This document shows positions 16,271-25,235 of a stretch of 64,000 bases of DNA, one piece after another. A program made the position numbers and the translations under genes. The notes under the pieces were generated by a model. It was not told the origin of the DNA and searched no databases. It saw nothing but the letters and a program-made list of their open reading frames with translations. Source of the DNA: Deltaproteobacteria bacterium (GTDB taxonomy: Bacteria; Myxococcota_A; UBA9160; UBA6930). The stretch spans positions 1-64,000 of the forward strand of contig JAJDAP010000051.1 in NCBI GenBank assembly GCA_029261795.1, written 5' to 3'. Each line of letters starts with the position of its first letter. The first letter of the stretch is position 1.

Positions 16271-17659
16271 TCAGTAGGCGTTGCGACTGAAAGCGCGCCA
16301 GAGCGTCATCGCCAGGATCCGGATGTCGAGGCCCAGGCTCCAGTTCTGGATGTAGTAGATGTCGTGCTCGATGCGTTCATCGAGCGACGTGTTGCCGCGC
16401 CAGCCATGGACCTGCGCCCAGCCCGTGAGCCCGGCCTTGGCCTTGTGGCGAAGCATGTAGCCGGGGATCTCGCGGCGGAAGCGCTCGATGAAGATCGGGC
16501 GCTCGGGACGCGGTCCGACCAGACTCATGTCGCCGCGCAGGACATTCCAGAGCTGGGGAAGCTCGTCCAGGTTCGAACGGCGCAAGAACGCACCGAGGGG
16601 CGTCCTTCGCGGATCGTCCTCGACGGTCCAGACCGGCCCGCTCTCCACCTCCGCGTCCATACGCATGGTTCGGAACTTCAGGCAGTCGAACACCCGACCA
16701 TCCAGCCCCATGCGCTCCTGTCGATAAAGGATCGGACGCCCCGAGGTGAGCCGGATCGCCAGCGCAATCGCACCCATGACCGGGGCCGCCACCAGCATGC
16801 CAAGGCCGACGACGCCGACGTCGAAGGCGCGCTTCTGGATCGCGGCCCAGCCAACCAAAGGGCTCTCGCGTAGGTTGATGACCGGTAACCCGTCGAGTTC
16901 CTCGACACTGCTGCGCAAGGTCATCACATGCATCAGATCGGGGATCAGCCGGACTGTCACGTATTCGTCCTCGAGATCCGCCAGGATCTTCTCGAGGTGG
17001 TCGCCGTCATTCCGTGGCAGTGCCACGATCACCTGGTCGATCCGGTCCCGGCCGAGCGTGCTCTTGACCGCGGCGTAGTCGCCCACGATGCGCACGCCCT
17101 CGATGCTGCGGCCGTGGAGCGTCAGGTCATTGGTGAGAATTCCCAGCACCCGCAGACCGGCCTCGGGATGGGCGTGAATCGAAGCGATCGTTCCGGCGGC
17201 CGTTTCCCCGGCACCGACCACGAGCACGTAGCGCAGGTTGTAACCGCGCCGTCGGGCCGAGCGCAGCAGGGCACGACCCGTCAGCCGGAAGCCGACCACG
17301 CTGACCACCGAGAGCACGCCGAAGGCCGCGATCATGGTGCGCGCCAGGAAGGTACGAGCCAGCGCGTCGACGGCGAGGACCACCACCACCGTGACCGCCA
17401 GTGCACCGGTCACCTCCCAGGCCTCCCGCACCAGCGAGCCGATGCGACGGGGTTCGTAGAGACCGCGAGCGCGGAAATTCCAGAACGAGACCGCGCTGAC
17501 GAGTCCCAGCCCGTACAGGTAGGAATCCGGGTTCCAGTCCTGCTCGGGCGTGAAGACGTGGAAGCGGAGCCAGTAGGCGACGCACCACGAGAGCGCGACG
17601 AGACCCAGATCCGCCGCCAACAGAAGCGTTCTGAAGATCTCGCTATAGCGGTGGAGCAC
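16271..17659 (-). CDS. Polyprenyl-phosphate hexose-1-phosphate transferase (WcaJ/WbaP type)
   Basis: Initiates polysaccharide assembly by moving a sugar-1-phosphate onto undecaprenyl phosphate at the inner membrane. About 462 residues. The N-terminal half has four to five TM helices (from ~residue 10) and a CoA-binding-like Rossmann segment (YVLVVGAGETAAG). A further hydrophobic helix (VGVVGLGMLVAAPVMGAIAL) precedes the catalytic domain with KFRTMRMDAE, RRSNLDELPQLWNVLRGDMS, GPRPERP and KAGLTGWAQVHGWRGNTS, all classic for this family. The GTG start is chosen because AGGAG lies 10 bases upstream and the N-terminus then matches the family; the frame is open further upstream. The specific sugar is unknown. 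Confidence 0.92.
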   Translation of the reverse strand: MLHRYSEIFRTLLLAADLGLVALSWCVAYWLRFHVFTPEQDWNPDSYLYGLGLVSAVSFWNFRARGLYEPRRIGSLVREAWEVTGALAVTVVVVLAVDALARTFLARTMIAAFGVLSVVSVVGFRLTGRALLRSARRRGYNLRYVLVVGAGETAAGTIASIHAHPEAGLRVLGILTNDLTLHGRSIEGVRIVGDYAAVKSTLGRDRIDQVIVALPRNDGDHLEKILADLEDEYVTVRLIPDLMHVMTLRSSVEELDGLPVINLRESPLVGWAAIQKRAFDVGVVGLGMLVAAPVMGAIALAIRLTSGRPILYRQERMGLDGRVFDCLKFRTMRMDAEVESGPVWTVEDDPRRTPLGAFLRRSNLDELPQLWNVLRGDMSLVGPRPERPIFIERFRREIPGYMLRHKAKAGLTGWAQVHGWRGNTSLDERIEHDIYYIQNWSLGLDIRILAMTLWRAFSRNAY

Positions 17660-17703
17660 GCGTCGCTCTCTCCTGGCGGACGGATCGCCGATCTTGGCCC
17701 GGA

Positions 17704-18519
17704 CTAGCTTCCGCGCAGCGCGCGGTCGATGGCGCGAACCTCGGCCAGCAGGGACTCGAAGCCTGTCGGCGTTAACTGGCTCGGCCCGTCGCAAGGAGCG
17801 CCATCGGGGTCCGGATGGACTTCGAGGAACAGCGCATCGATCCCAACGGCGGCAGCCGCCCGGGCGAGAGGCGCCACCATCTCGCGCTCGCCACCACTGG
17901 CATCGTCGCCGGCACCCGGTTGCTGCACCGAGTGGGTCGCGTCGAAACAGATCGGCGCGAACGCGCGCATCTTCACCAGGCCGCGGAAATCGACGACGAG
18001 ATCGTTGTATCCGAACGCCGCGCCGCGCTCGGTCAGGATGGTCCCTTCAGCGCCTAGCGCCTTCAGTTTCTCCACGGCCAGCCGCATGTCCTGCGGTGCA
18101 ATGAACTGGCCCTTCTTCACGTTGACCGCTCGACCGGTCGCCGCGCAGGCCGCCAACAAATCGGTCTGCCGACACAAGAACGCGGGTATCTGTAGACAGT
18201 CCGCGACTTCGGCCGCCGGCTTGGCCTGGGCGGGCTCATGGACATCCGTCGTAACGGGCAGGTCGGTCTCTGATTTGACCCGCGCCAGGACCCTGAGGCC
18301 CTCGTCGAAGCCCAGTCCGCGATAGGAGCGCAGACTCGAGCGGTTGGCCTTGTCCACCGAGGCCTTGAAGACCAACGGAAACTCATGGCGCGCGGCGATC
18401 GCCTTCAACTCGTGGGCGATCGCCACGGTGGCGTCCTCGCTCTCCACGACATTGATACCGGCGATCAACGCCAGCGGCGCGCCTGCGCCGATCGGAATCT
18501 CGCCGATACGTACAGTCAC
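17704..18519 (-). CDS. kdsA: 3-deoxy-8-phosphooctulonate (KDO-8-P) synthase, metal-independent type
   Basis: Condenses phosphoenolpyruvate with D-arabinose 5-phosphate, the first committed step of KDO for lipid A-core. It shows a Gram-negative outer membrane. About 271 residues, TIM barrel. IAGINVVESEDA carries Asn23 where metal-dependent enzymes have Cys, so this is the metal-independent class, as in E. coli. FKASVDKANRSS binds PEP/A5P; TERGAAFGYNDLVVDFR and FDATHSVQQPG are also canonical. GTG 18519 is chosen (purine-rich GGGGAGAGGG upstream); an ATG 11 codons earlier lacks a site. It follows the GT81-like gene by 81 bp on the same strand. Confidence 0.95.
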   Translation of the reverse strand: MTVRIGEIPIGAGAPLALIAGINVVESEDATVAIAHELKAIAARHEFPLVFKASVDKANRSSLRSYRGLGFDEGLRVLARVKSETDLPVTTDVHEPAQAKPAAEVADCLQIPAFLCRQTDLLAACAATGRAVNVKKGQFIAPQDMRLAVEKLKALGAEGTILTERGAAFGYNDLVVDFRGLVKMRAFAPICFDATHSVQQPGAGDDASGGEREMVAPLARAAAAVGIDALFLEVHPDPDGAPCDGPSQLTPTGFESLLAEVRAIDRALRGS

Positions 18520-18600
18520 GATTCGGTGCCCTCTCCCCTCACCCGGAGGCATCGTCCACTCGGATATAGCGACCGTGGGCTACGATCGCCCGTCTCGCAC

Positions 18601-19824
18601 TCAGCTGAGATCTGCCTCGACGGCGCGCTGGAGTTCCGGCAGGAACTCGGGAAGCGCCGAGGTCACCCGATTCCAGTTCGGAATCTGCGGTCCACCCATC
18701 GGATCGCGCACGAACGCCAGCCCGGCCCCACGGAGCGCGCTCTGGAAGGTCTCCACCGCCAGCTCCTCTTCATGGCGATCGAACGGGATCCCGTTGAGGG
18801 CGGCGGCATCGTGGTAGCGGGCGACCGCATCCTGGGCGAGGCGCACGTAGGCGGACGTGAGCGTGTTCAAGAAGCCTGCATCGAACTCGATGCCGTAGCT
18901 GGCAAGGTTGCGAATCAACGAGGCGCCGATATCGGCCACCATCCGGTGCAGCCCGGTGGTGTGATCGGCTTCGCTCAGGTCACGGTGCTTGTGGTCGTAG
19001 TTGTCGACCAGTTCGACCTGGGCGATCCGCTTCAGCGAGCAGGCGCGATACACCTCGGCGAGCATGCCGACCTCGAGACCCCAATCGGCCGGGATCCGGA
19101 TCGAACGCGCGAGGTCGGTGGTCATCGCGCACTCGCCGGCCAGCGGGAACCGGAACGAATCGAGGAATTCGAGCAATGGGTTCGGGCCGAGCACGGACTT
19201 CATCGCGCGCAGGAACGGTGTCATGAAGAGCCGGGTCACGCGGCCGTAGATGCGGTCGGTGACCCGCGCATAGTAACCCTTCACGAATTCGTAGTTCGTG
19301 TTTCGATTCGCGATCGGATAGCAGAGGCGCGCCAACAGCTCGCGCGAGTAATCGCGAATGTCGCAATCGTGAACGGCGACCACCCTGGCGCGTTCGGCAG
19401 CGATGACGGCACCGAGGGCAAGCCAGACGCCACGCCCCTTGCCCGCCGGACCCGGATCGAGGCCTTCGTCTTCGAGTTGTTGGATCAAGGCCTGCAGCCC
19501 CGGCCCATCGTTCCAGAGCAGCGTCGTCGGTCCGCCGTCGATCGTGCGGACGCCGTCGAAGGCCGCGCGCATTTCCTCGAACTGCTCGCGGCTCTCGGCT
19601 CCATCGACGGACACGATCACCTGAGCGAGATACGGAACCATGCTCAGCTGATCGATGATGCCCTTCAGCGCGACGTCGTGAAGCTCGCTGTACAGACACG
19701 GCAACACCAGCGCGATCGGACGCGCCTCGGCATGCCGCACGAGCTCGCGTTCCAATGAAACGATGTCTCGCCGGCCGAGGCGATGAAGGGTGCTGATGAC
19801 CCCGGTCTGATGGAAGTCTGCCAC
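18601..19824 (-). CDS. Glucosyl-3-phosphoglycerate synthase-like glycosyltransferase (GT81)
   Basis: Predicted GT-A glycosyltransferase, 407 residues, similar to enzymes that transfer glucose (or mannose) to 3-phosphoglycerate in making glucosylglycerate, a compatible solute. The sequence shows ALVLPCLYSELH near residue 38, KGRGVWLALGAVIA, then the metal-binding DxD as HDCDIRDYSRELLARL, and a conserved PLAGECAMTTDLAR and DWGLEVGMLAEVYR region. The C-terminal part is helical. The start is a GTG with no good Shine-Dalgarno and no in-frame start further up. No glucosyl-3-phosphoglycerate phosphatase gene is nearby. A transfer to another acceptor in envelope glycans is possible given the kdsA neighbour. 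Confidence 0.75.
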   Translation of the reverse strand: MADFHQTGVISTLHRLGRRDIVSLERELVRHAEARPIALVLPCLYSELHDVALKGIIDQLSMVPYLAQVIVSVDGAESREQFEEMRAAFDGVRTIDGGPTTLLWNDGPGLQALIQQLEDEGLDPGPAGKGRGVWLALGAVIAAERARVVAVHDCDIRDYSRELLARLCYPIANRNTNYEFVKGYYARVTDRIYGRVTRLFMTPFLRAMKSVLGPNPLLEFLDSFRFPLAGECAMTTDLARSIRIPADWGLEVGMLAEVYRACSLKRIAQVELVDNYDHKHRDLSEADHTTGLHRMVADIGASLIRNLASYGIEFDAGFLNTLTSAYVRLAQDAVARYHDAAALNGIPFDRHEEELAVETFQSALRGAGLAFVRDPMGGPQIPNWNRVTSALPEFLPELQRAVEADLS

Positions 19825-19925
19825 CCGGGTACCGTGACACCCTGAACCGCCTCCTTCAACCCCCCGAGGGGTCGCGGGGCCATCCAGACGATCGGCGCCT
19901 TGGCAGGTATGCGGAGGGCCCCCCG

Positions 19926-20255
19926 CTAGACGCTGGCTGCGACCTCGGAAGTCTCTTCCAGGATGCGCAGCGCCTCGGGATCGATCTCGTTGAACTCGAG
20001 GCCCACTTCGAGCGTGAGCGCATCCAGTTCCGTGGCCCAGTTCACCGTGCCCACGGCCACGACCGTGTGCTCGCCGAGGTTGAACGTCACCCGAATCCGG
20101 TCGCCGAGTTCGAGTTCGCAGCCCACCGCCTCGAAGCGAATGCCACCCGCGGACAGGTTCTTCGAGACCCCGAGTTGGTCACTCGCTTCGACCATTGCGA
20201 AGGAGATCACCTGGTCGGTGGCGATCCGCGGGTACTTTCGGCGCTCGTTGCCCAT
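19926..20255 (-). CDS. PilZ-domain protein (c-di-GMP binding)
   Basis: Single-domain protein of 109 residues. The c-di-GMP-binding motifs are both present: RRKYPR (RxxxR) at residues 5-10 and NLSAGG (the [D/N]xSxxG motif) near 33. The rest is the expected beta-barrel (ELGDRIRVTFNLGEH, TVNWATELDALTLEVGLEF) with a short acidic tail. Single PilZ domains act as c-di-GMP adaptors, often for motility or exopolysaccharide. Its neighbours are glycosyltransferases, so polysaccharide control is an inference. An AGGGA stretch lies upstream of the ATG. Confidence 0.92.
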   Translation of the reverse strand: MGNERRKYPRIATDQVISFAMVEASDQLGVSKNLSAGGIRFEAVGCELELGDRIRVTFNLGEHTVVAVGTVNWATELDALTLEVGLEFNEIDPEALRILEETSEVAASV

Positions 20256-20345
20256 GATGATTTCCCTGATCGAAGTTCAGCTGCGCCGGGATGCGCAGGA
20301 ACTCCTCTTCGGCCGGCAACCGGGCGGGCTTGAGCGTGGACCTGA

Positions 20346-20365
20346 TCCGGGCTTGGGAGCCCGGA
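20346..20365 (-). terminator. Stem-loop after the Y-family polymerase gene
   Basis: A perfect 8-bp stem TCCGGGCT/AGCCCGGA with a 4-base loop lies 3 bases past the stop codon in the direction of minus-strand transcription. It has no U-run. Confidence 0.45.
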
Positions 20366-20368
20366 ACT

Positions 20369-21424
20369 TCAGGCGCCGAACAGGTCGAGCTGGCGGTCGT
20401 CGCGGCGCGCTCGCACCAGGGACTGGAGCGCCAGACCCAGGCCCCGGATCGGCCTGCTTCCCGCCTGGGTGCGGCCCAGCAGATCGACGGCGTGATCCCG
20501 TAGGTCGGACGCTCCGACGACCGCGCGAGCGAGTGTGCAGCTCCGCGTCTGGGGCTGTGGCTCGTCGACGTAGCGCACCTTCAACACGATGCGCCGAGCG
20601 GCCAGCCGCTCCCGGGCCAGCGAGCTTTCGAGCCCCTGGGACAGCTCTGCGAGCCTCTCCTCCAGGACCCCTCGATCGAGTTCGCCGGCGCTCAGCGTCG
20701 CCTCCTGGGAGAGACTGCGCGGGTGCGGCGCTGCGCGGAGGGTCGTGACATCGCGTCCGCGCGCGTACTCGAGGGCCGCCAGGCCGTGATTGCCGAGCTC
20801 CCGCTCGACGCCATCGCGGCCGAGCGCGACCAGCTCGGAGACGCTGGTGACCCCGATTTCGGCCAGGCGAGCGGCCGTGCGGGGTCCGACGCCGGGCAGC
20901 CGGCCCACCGGCAGCGGATCCAGGAAGCTTCGAACATCCGCCGGTCGAACCCAGAGAACCTGATCTTCTTCAGGGACTTCGGCCGCCAGCTTTGCGAGAA
21001 ACTTGAGGGGTGCGATGCCGACCCGGAGTGGCAGACCCAGTTCATCCTGGATCGACTGGCGCACCGCGATGCCGATCTTGTCGGCCGGCTCGTCGCGGCC
21101 AGCCACATCCAGGTAGGCGGCGCCCAACCCGGCGGTTTCGAGCCGCTCGCTCTCGCGTCGCAGGCGTGCGCGAAGATGCGCATCCACCTCCCGATAGCGT
21201 TTCATGTCCGTCCGCAATGCGCGCGCCTGGGGGCAACGCTGGAGTGCCTCGACGATCGGCATGCCATCGACAACGCCGGCGCGGCGGGCGTCCTCGGTGG
21301 CCGACTGAACGGTCCCGCGCTTGCGCGGATCGCCGCCCACGAGGACCGGGCGGCCGCCCAGGGTGCCGTCTCGGCGCCGCTCGATCTCGGCATAGAAGCC
21401 CGGAACAGCGACGTAGACGAGCAT
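20369..21424 (-). CDS. Y-family DNA polymerase homologue without catalytic acids (DinB/ImuB-like)
   Basis: 351 residues with the full-length DinB layout: palm/fingers (VVDGMPIVEALQRCP), APLKFLAKLAAEVPEEDQ, HhH LPGVGPRTAARLAEIG and a little-finger domain. The catalytic residues are missing. The DxD region that reads HVDMD in DinB is YVAVP here (Ala6 for the metal Asp), and the DEAYLD motif is GAAYLD (Gly101, Ala102 replace Asp and Glu). The C-terminus ends QLDLFGA, a textbook beta-clamp pentapeptide QL[SD]LF. ImuB proteins likewise lack the acids and bind the clamp, but are usually longer and sit with imuA/dnaE2, which are not here. The protein is thus probably a structural partner at forks rather than a polymerase. 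ATG overlaps the acylase stop (TGATG). Confidence 0.87.
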   Translation of the reverse strand: MLVYVAVPGFYAEIERRRDGTLGGRPVLVGGDPRKRGTVQSATEDARRAGVVDGMPIVEALQRCPQARALRTDMKRYREVDAHLRARLRRESERLETAGLGAAYLDVAGRDEPADKIGIAVRQSIQDELGLPLRVGIAPLKFLAKLAAEVPEEDQVLWVRPADVRSFLDPLPVGRLPGVGPRTAARLAEIGVTSVSELVALGRDGVERELGNHGLAALEYARGRDVTTLRAAPHPRSLSQEATLSAGELDRGVLEERLAELSQGLESSLARERLAARRIVLKVRYVDEPQPQTRSCTLARAVVGASDLRDHAVDLLGRTQAGSRPIRGLGLALQSLVRARRDDRQLDLFGA

Positions 21425-23895
21425 CAGGGCAGCGCCACCGGCGTCAGCTGGAGCCTCGAGACCGGACCGTCCTCGATCACGGGATCGCTGGTCGAGAGCA
21501 GACTCGGCTGGCCGCGCAGCCAACCCTCGACGCCATCGCGCGAGTGACGATGCGCCGGATGGCCGGACTGGCCCGGCGCCAGCGACGTCAATGCCTGATC
21601 GAGGTTGCCCACGTCCAGCGCAAAGCGGTAGGTCGAGACGAGATCGGCTTCCCAGCGACGCACCACCCGCGCATCCCCGACCATCGAGAACTCGGCGGCC
21701 GCGATGGTCGAGCCATCGCCCCCGTACGGGAACGGGCCGAGACCCAACGGATCGTCCCAGGCGCCAGGCCAGAGCGGGCTGAAGCGGACCGGATGGAGAC
21801 GCCCCCAGCTCCACTTGTCCCGGTTCGAGCCGAGTTCCACCGACAGCGTCAGCCAGGTCTGACGCAGGCTCGCGTGGATCGCCGTCCGCACACGGTCTGG
21901 CGCCGTCCACGGGTAGCTCGTGGAGCCCCCGGCCTCGGCGCTGATCAGCGCATCCTCTACCCACGGCTCGGGCCGGAAGCGCGGCAACAGCAACAGCCGA
22001 TGCGCCAGCACATCGTCGAGCACGGGAACCAGCAAGGCCTCGGCGAGCTGGCTGACGAACACGTGGTAAGCGGCCGCACCGCGGCTGCCGGGATCGGTCC
22101 CACGATCCCAGGCCAGCAACATGTCCGCGACCTGGGCCTCCTCGTGACCCAGCTCTCCGGCCAACCGCAATGCCCGCTCGACCAGTCGATCGGCACTGGC
22201 CGAGTGCTGGTCGCGCTGCATCGCGACGACCACGCCCAGATCGATCGGCCCATCATCCGCAGCCAATTGCAGCAACTGTTCGACGCGCTCGGCGCGCGAT
22301 CCGATTCTCAGCACCGGCTCCAGGGCAGCCCGTTCGCCGGCTTCGCCATGCGGCGTGCCATCTGCCGCGATCGCCCAGGGGCGGCCCGCCTCGAGGATCC
22401 GTCCCGGAAGCGCTTCACGAGGTACCCAACTGCTCCAGGCGAAAGAGGGATTCCCCGCCGGCACGGGCTGGAAGCCAGCCGGGATTTCGCGCGCCGGCAC
22501 CGCGCCCGCGACCTGGACGCCGCCCTCGCCCCCGGCACTGGCCCAGGCCACCGCGACCAACGGTTCCCCGTGGCGACGCAGACTTTGGACGAGACTTTCC
22601 AAGTCGGTGGCGCGAACGAGTTCGACGAGGCCTGCGATGCCGCCCACTTCTTGACCGGTCCAACGAACCGAGATCGGGCGATCCGCGCCGAGCAGTTCGT
22701 CGACCCGGGGGCCGCGGCTGGTACTGCGAACGGGCAGCACTTCCGGCGTACCGCCGCGCACTTCGATCGACTCGTCACGCACCGTGAGCGAGCGCCATCG
22801 AGTGCCTTCGAGATATCGGGAAGGGTCGTCGCGGAACAGGGTTTCCTCGACGAGATCCATGACCTGGGCCGGCGTGTGGGTCGCTGCCCAGGCCAGCTTT
22901 GGCGTGAAGCCAACCCAGAAGACCGGAATACCGGGCAAGGTCGCGCCGGCGACTTCCAGCGAGCCACCGCGCAGATGGGCTTCATAGACCGCCGCCGGAA
23001 CCCGCGGCGCGGCGTGAAGATCGCCCGCTAGCAAGGGCTTCCCGCGCTTGGTGAAGCGGCCGGAGATCACCCAGGCAGAGCTGCCAGCCTGGGCACCGGC
23101 CAGACCGCCCGCGATCCTCAGCGGGTCGATGGGCGCGGCCGGAACCCGGCTCGGAGAAGGCGCGTAACCCGCACGGTGGGACGAAGCCCGCTCGGAAACG
23201 AAATCCGGGAAGAACGGCCGCGAGGCATGCGGGCCAAGCCGACGCACCACGGCTTCGAGCGCGAGCATCTCGTCGCCGACGCTCGCCAGTTGCCAGGCAC
23301 GCAACTTCGCGAGCGCCAGGGAATCCACTGGCGTCCAATCCTCGATCTCGGCGAGCGGTTGTGTGAGGCCGAGCGGGGCCTCCGCGCGACCCGCCCGCAG
23401 CACCGCCAGCCAGGCATTGACGCCGGCCGCGTAGGCTTCGAGAACGCGCTTGGCAGCCGGCGCCGAGCGCCTGAAGTCTCGCTCCGCCAGACGCACCAGG
23501 CCCAGGGTCCGGGCCCAGCGATCGGCGGGCAGCCCTCCGGGCCCGATCTGGGCGGCCGTTCTCCCGTGCGCCTGATGCCGCAACCAGAGCAGTTGCCCAA
23601 GGCGATCCTGGCCCTGGACGAAGCCCAGGCCGAACCAGGCATCGCGTTCGCTGGCAGCCCTGACGTGGGGCACCCCGTTGCGATCACGCACGATCTCGGC
23701 CGGGGCCGCGAGACCGGCTAGATCGAGTTCTCCCGCCTCCACCGGATGCGCGGCGCGCAATTGGCGGCGATCTTCGAGCCAGCGGGCCCCCAAGGCCAAA
23801 GCGGTCCCGACCAGCACGAGTGCCAGTGCCGCCCGCCGCTTGCGGCCGCGAACCTTCGGACGCCGCGGCGACTCCCGCTCGGTCCCGTCCTCCAC
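21424..23895 (-). CDS. Penicillin acylase family N-terminal nucleophile hydrolase
   Basis: Exported amidase of the penicillin/cephalosporin/AHL acylase family, ~823 residues from GTG 23895. The lead is RRAALALVLVGTALALGAR, a signal peptide or TM anchor; then EIVRDRNGVPHVRA and GFVQGQDRLGQL of the alpha chain. The beta-chain nucleophile is Ser272 in GSSAWVISG, where autocleavage would free it; the usual motif is GSNAW, so Ser replaces Asn next to it. RGKPLLAGDLH follows. ATG 24006 is an alternative in-frame start 37 codons upstream. Substrate cannot be predicted; relatives cleave beta-lactam side chains, acyl-homoserine lactones or lipid amides. It is directly coupled to the pseudo-polymerase gene. 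Confidence 0.88.
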   Translation of the reverse strand: MEDGTERESPRRPKVRGRKRRAALALVLVGTALALGARWLEDRRQLRAAHPVEAGELDLAGLAAPAEIVRDRNGVPHVRAASERDAWFGLGFVQGQDRLGQLLWLRHQAHGRTAAQIGPGGLPADRWARTLGLVRLAERDFRRSAPAAKRVLEAYAAGVNAWLAVLRAGRAEAPLGLTQPLAEIEDWTPVDSLALAKLRAWQLASVGDEMLALEAVVRRLGPHASRPFFPDFVSERASSHRAGYAPSPSRVPAAPIDPLRIAGGLAGAQAGSSAWVISGRFTKRGKPLLAGDLHAAPRVPAAVYEAHLRGGSLEVAGATLPGIPVFWVGFTPKLAWAATHTPAQVMDLVEETLFRDDPSRYLEGTRWRSLTVRDESIEVRGGTPEVLPVRSTSRGPRVDELLGADRPISVRWTGQEVGGIAGLVELVRATDLESLVQSLRRHGEPLVAVAWASAGGEGGVQVAGAVPAREIPAGFQPVPAGNPSFAWSSWVPREALPGRILEAGRPWAIAADGTPHGEAGERAALEPVLRIGSRAERVEQLLQLAADDGPIDLGVVVAMQRDQHSASADRLVERALRLAGELGHEEAQVADMLLAWDRGTDPGSRGAAAYHVFVSQLAEALLVPVLDDVLAHRLLLLPRFRPEPWVEDALISAEAGGSTSYPWTAPDRVRTAIHASLRQTWLTLSVELGSNRDKWSWGRLHPVRFSPLWPGAWDDPLGLGPFPYGGDGSTIAAAEFSMVGDARVVRRWEADLVSTYRFALDVGNLDQALTSLAPGQSGHPAHRHSRDGVEGWLRGQPSLLSTSDPVIEDGPVSRLQLTPVALP

Positions 23896-24232
23896 TCCCC
23901 CGAGTGCCTCCCGGTCCCCCCTGCACGGGGCGACTTCGAACGAAGGGTATCGGACGTCGGCCCCCGCCTCTCGACCCCTTCCGTAGCCGCGCACGGGCGG
24001 GTACATTGCCCGCGCCCGGAGGGTTCGCACGAGTGCCCGACGCCCGCCCAGGCGGAGCTTGTCGCGAAGCACTCCATGGCGGCACCCACCCGCGGGGGAC
24101 CGGGCCCGGAATCGCGGACACACACGTGAGGCCGCGGCAATCGATGACGTGACCGTGCAAAGGACCGGAGCGTCCCCGGCAATTTCATGATTCCGAGGCC
24201 CCCTGGCGGCTTCGAACGGGAGAGAACGAGCG
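23896..24232. other. Divergent intergenic region, acylase / gap
   Basis: 337 bases between two divergent starts. The acylase frame stays open to 24006 (alternative ATG), so part may be coding. The gap gene has GGGAGAGAA as its ribosome site. No strong sigma-70 pair, RNA fold or repeat was recognised. Confidence 0.5.
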
Positions 24233-25228
24233 ATGACCGTCAAGGTGGGTATCAACGGATTCGGGCGAATCGGGCGACTGGCTTTTCGCAGCATGCTGAG
24301 CCGCGACGTCGAGGTCGTCGGCATCAATGACCTGGTGGACGCCAAGACCCTGGCGCACCTGTTGAAGTACGACTCGGTCCACCGCGGGTTCCCGGGCGAA
24401 GTGGCCGCCGATGGCAACGCCCTGGTGGTGAATGGCAAGAGCATTCCGATCTCGGCGGAACGCGACCCGGCCCAGATTCCCTGGGGCAAGCTCGGGGCCG
24501 AAGTCGTGATCGAATCCACCGGCCTGTTCGCCGACCGGGAGAAGGCACAGCTCCACATCGATGCCGGCGCCGGAAAGGTCATGATCACCCAGCCCGCGGG
24601 CGATCCTGACGTCACCATCGTGCTGGGCGTCAACGACGACGAGTACGACGCGTCGCAGCACAACATCGTCTCGAACGCATCGTGCACGACCAACTGCCTC
24701 GGCCCGATGGCCAAGGTGCTTCACGACAACTGGGGCATCGAGCGCGGTCTGATGGTGACGATTCACGCCTACACCGCCGACCAGAAGCTGGTCGACGCGC
24801 CGCATAGCGATCTGCGCCGCGCACGCGCTGGCGGCATCTCGATGATCCCGACGAAGACGGGTGCTGCCCGCGCCATCAGCCTGGTGCTGCCGGAGCTGAA
24901 GGGCAGGCTCGATGGTTATGCCATGCGCGTGCCGACGCCGGACGTCTCGGTGGTCGACCTCTCTGTGCAGCTCCAGAAGAAGACCTCTGCCGAGGAGATC
25001 AATGCCGCGATCAAGGCCGCCGCAGAAGGCCCGATGCGAGGCATCCTGCAGTACTGCGACGAGCCGTTGGTCTCGGCCGATTTCACCGGCAATACGCACT
25101 CGTCGATCTTCGACGCGCTCAGCACCACCGTGATGGACGGCGATTTTGCCAAGGTCCTCTCCTGGTACGACAACGAGATGGGCTACGCGACACGCGTGGC
25201 CGACCTCGCAGTCAAGATGTGCGCCTGA
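24233..25228 (+). CDS. gap: Glyceraldehyde-3-phosphate dehydrogenase, type I
   Basis: Glycolytic/gluconeogenic enzyme oxidising glyceraldehyde 3-phosphate to 1,3-bisphosphoglycerate. 331 residues. NAD-binding GINGFGRIGRLAFRS at the N-terminus; INDLVDA after strand 2 suggests NAD preference. The catalytic Cys is in SNASCTTNCLGP, the catalytic His in IHAYTADQ and the C-terminal SWYDNEMGYATRV is invariant in type I. First of gap-pgk-tpiA-secG; pgk starts 7 bp after its stop. Confidence 0.98.
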   Translation: MTVKVGINGFGRIGRLAFRSMLSRDVEVVGINDLVDAKTLAHLLKYDSVHRGFPGEVAADGNALVVNGKSIPISAERDPAQIPWGKLGAEVVIESTGLFADREKAQLHIDAGAGKVMITQPAGDPDVTIVLGVNDDEYDASQHNIVSNASCTTNCLGPMAKVLHDNWGIERGLMVTIHAYTADQKLVDAPHSDLRRARAGGISMIPTKTGAARAISLVLPELKGRLDGYAMRVPTPDVSVVDLSVQLQKKTSAEEINAAIKAAAEGPMRGILQYCDEPLVSADFTGNTHSSIFDALSTTVMDGDFAKVLSWYDNEMGYATRVADLAVKMCA

Positions 25229-25235
25229 CACACCG

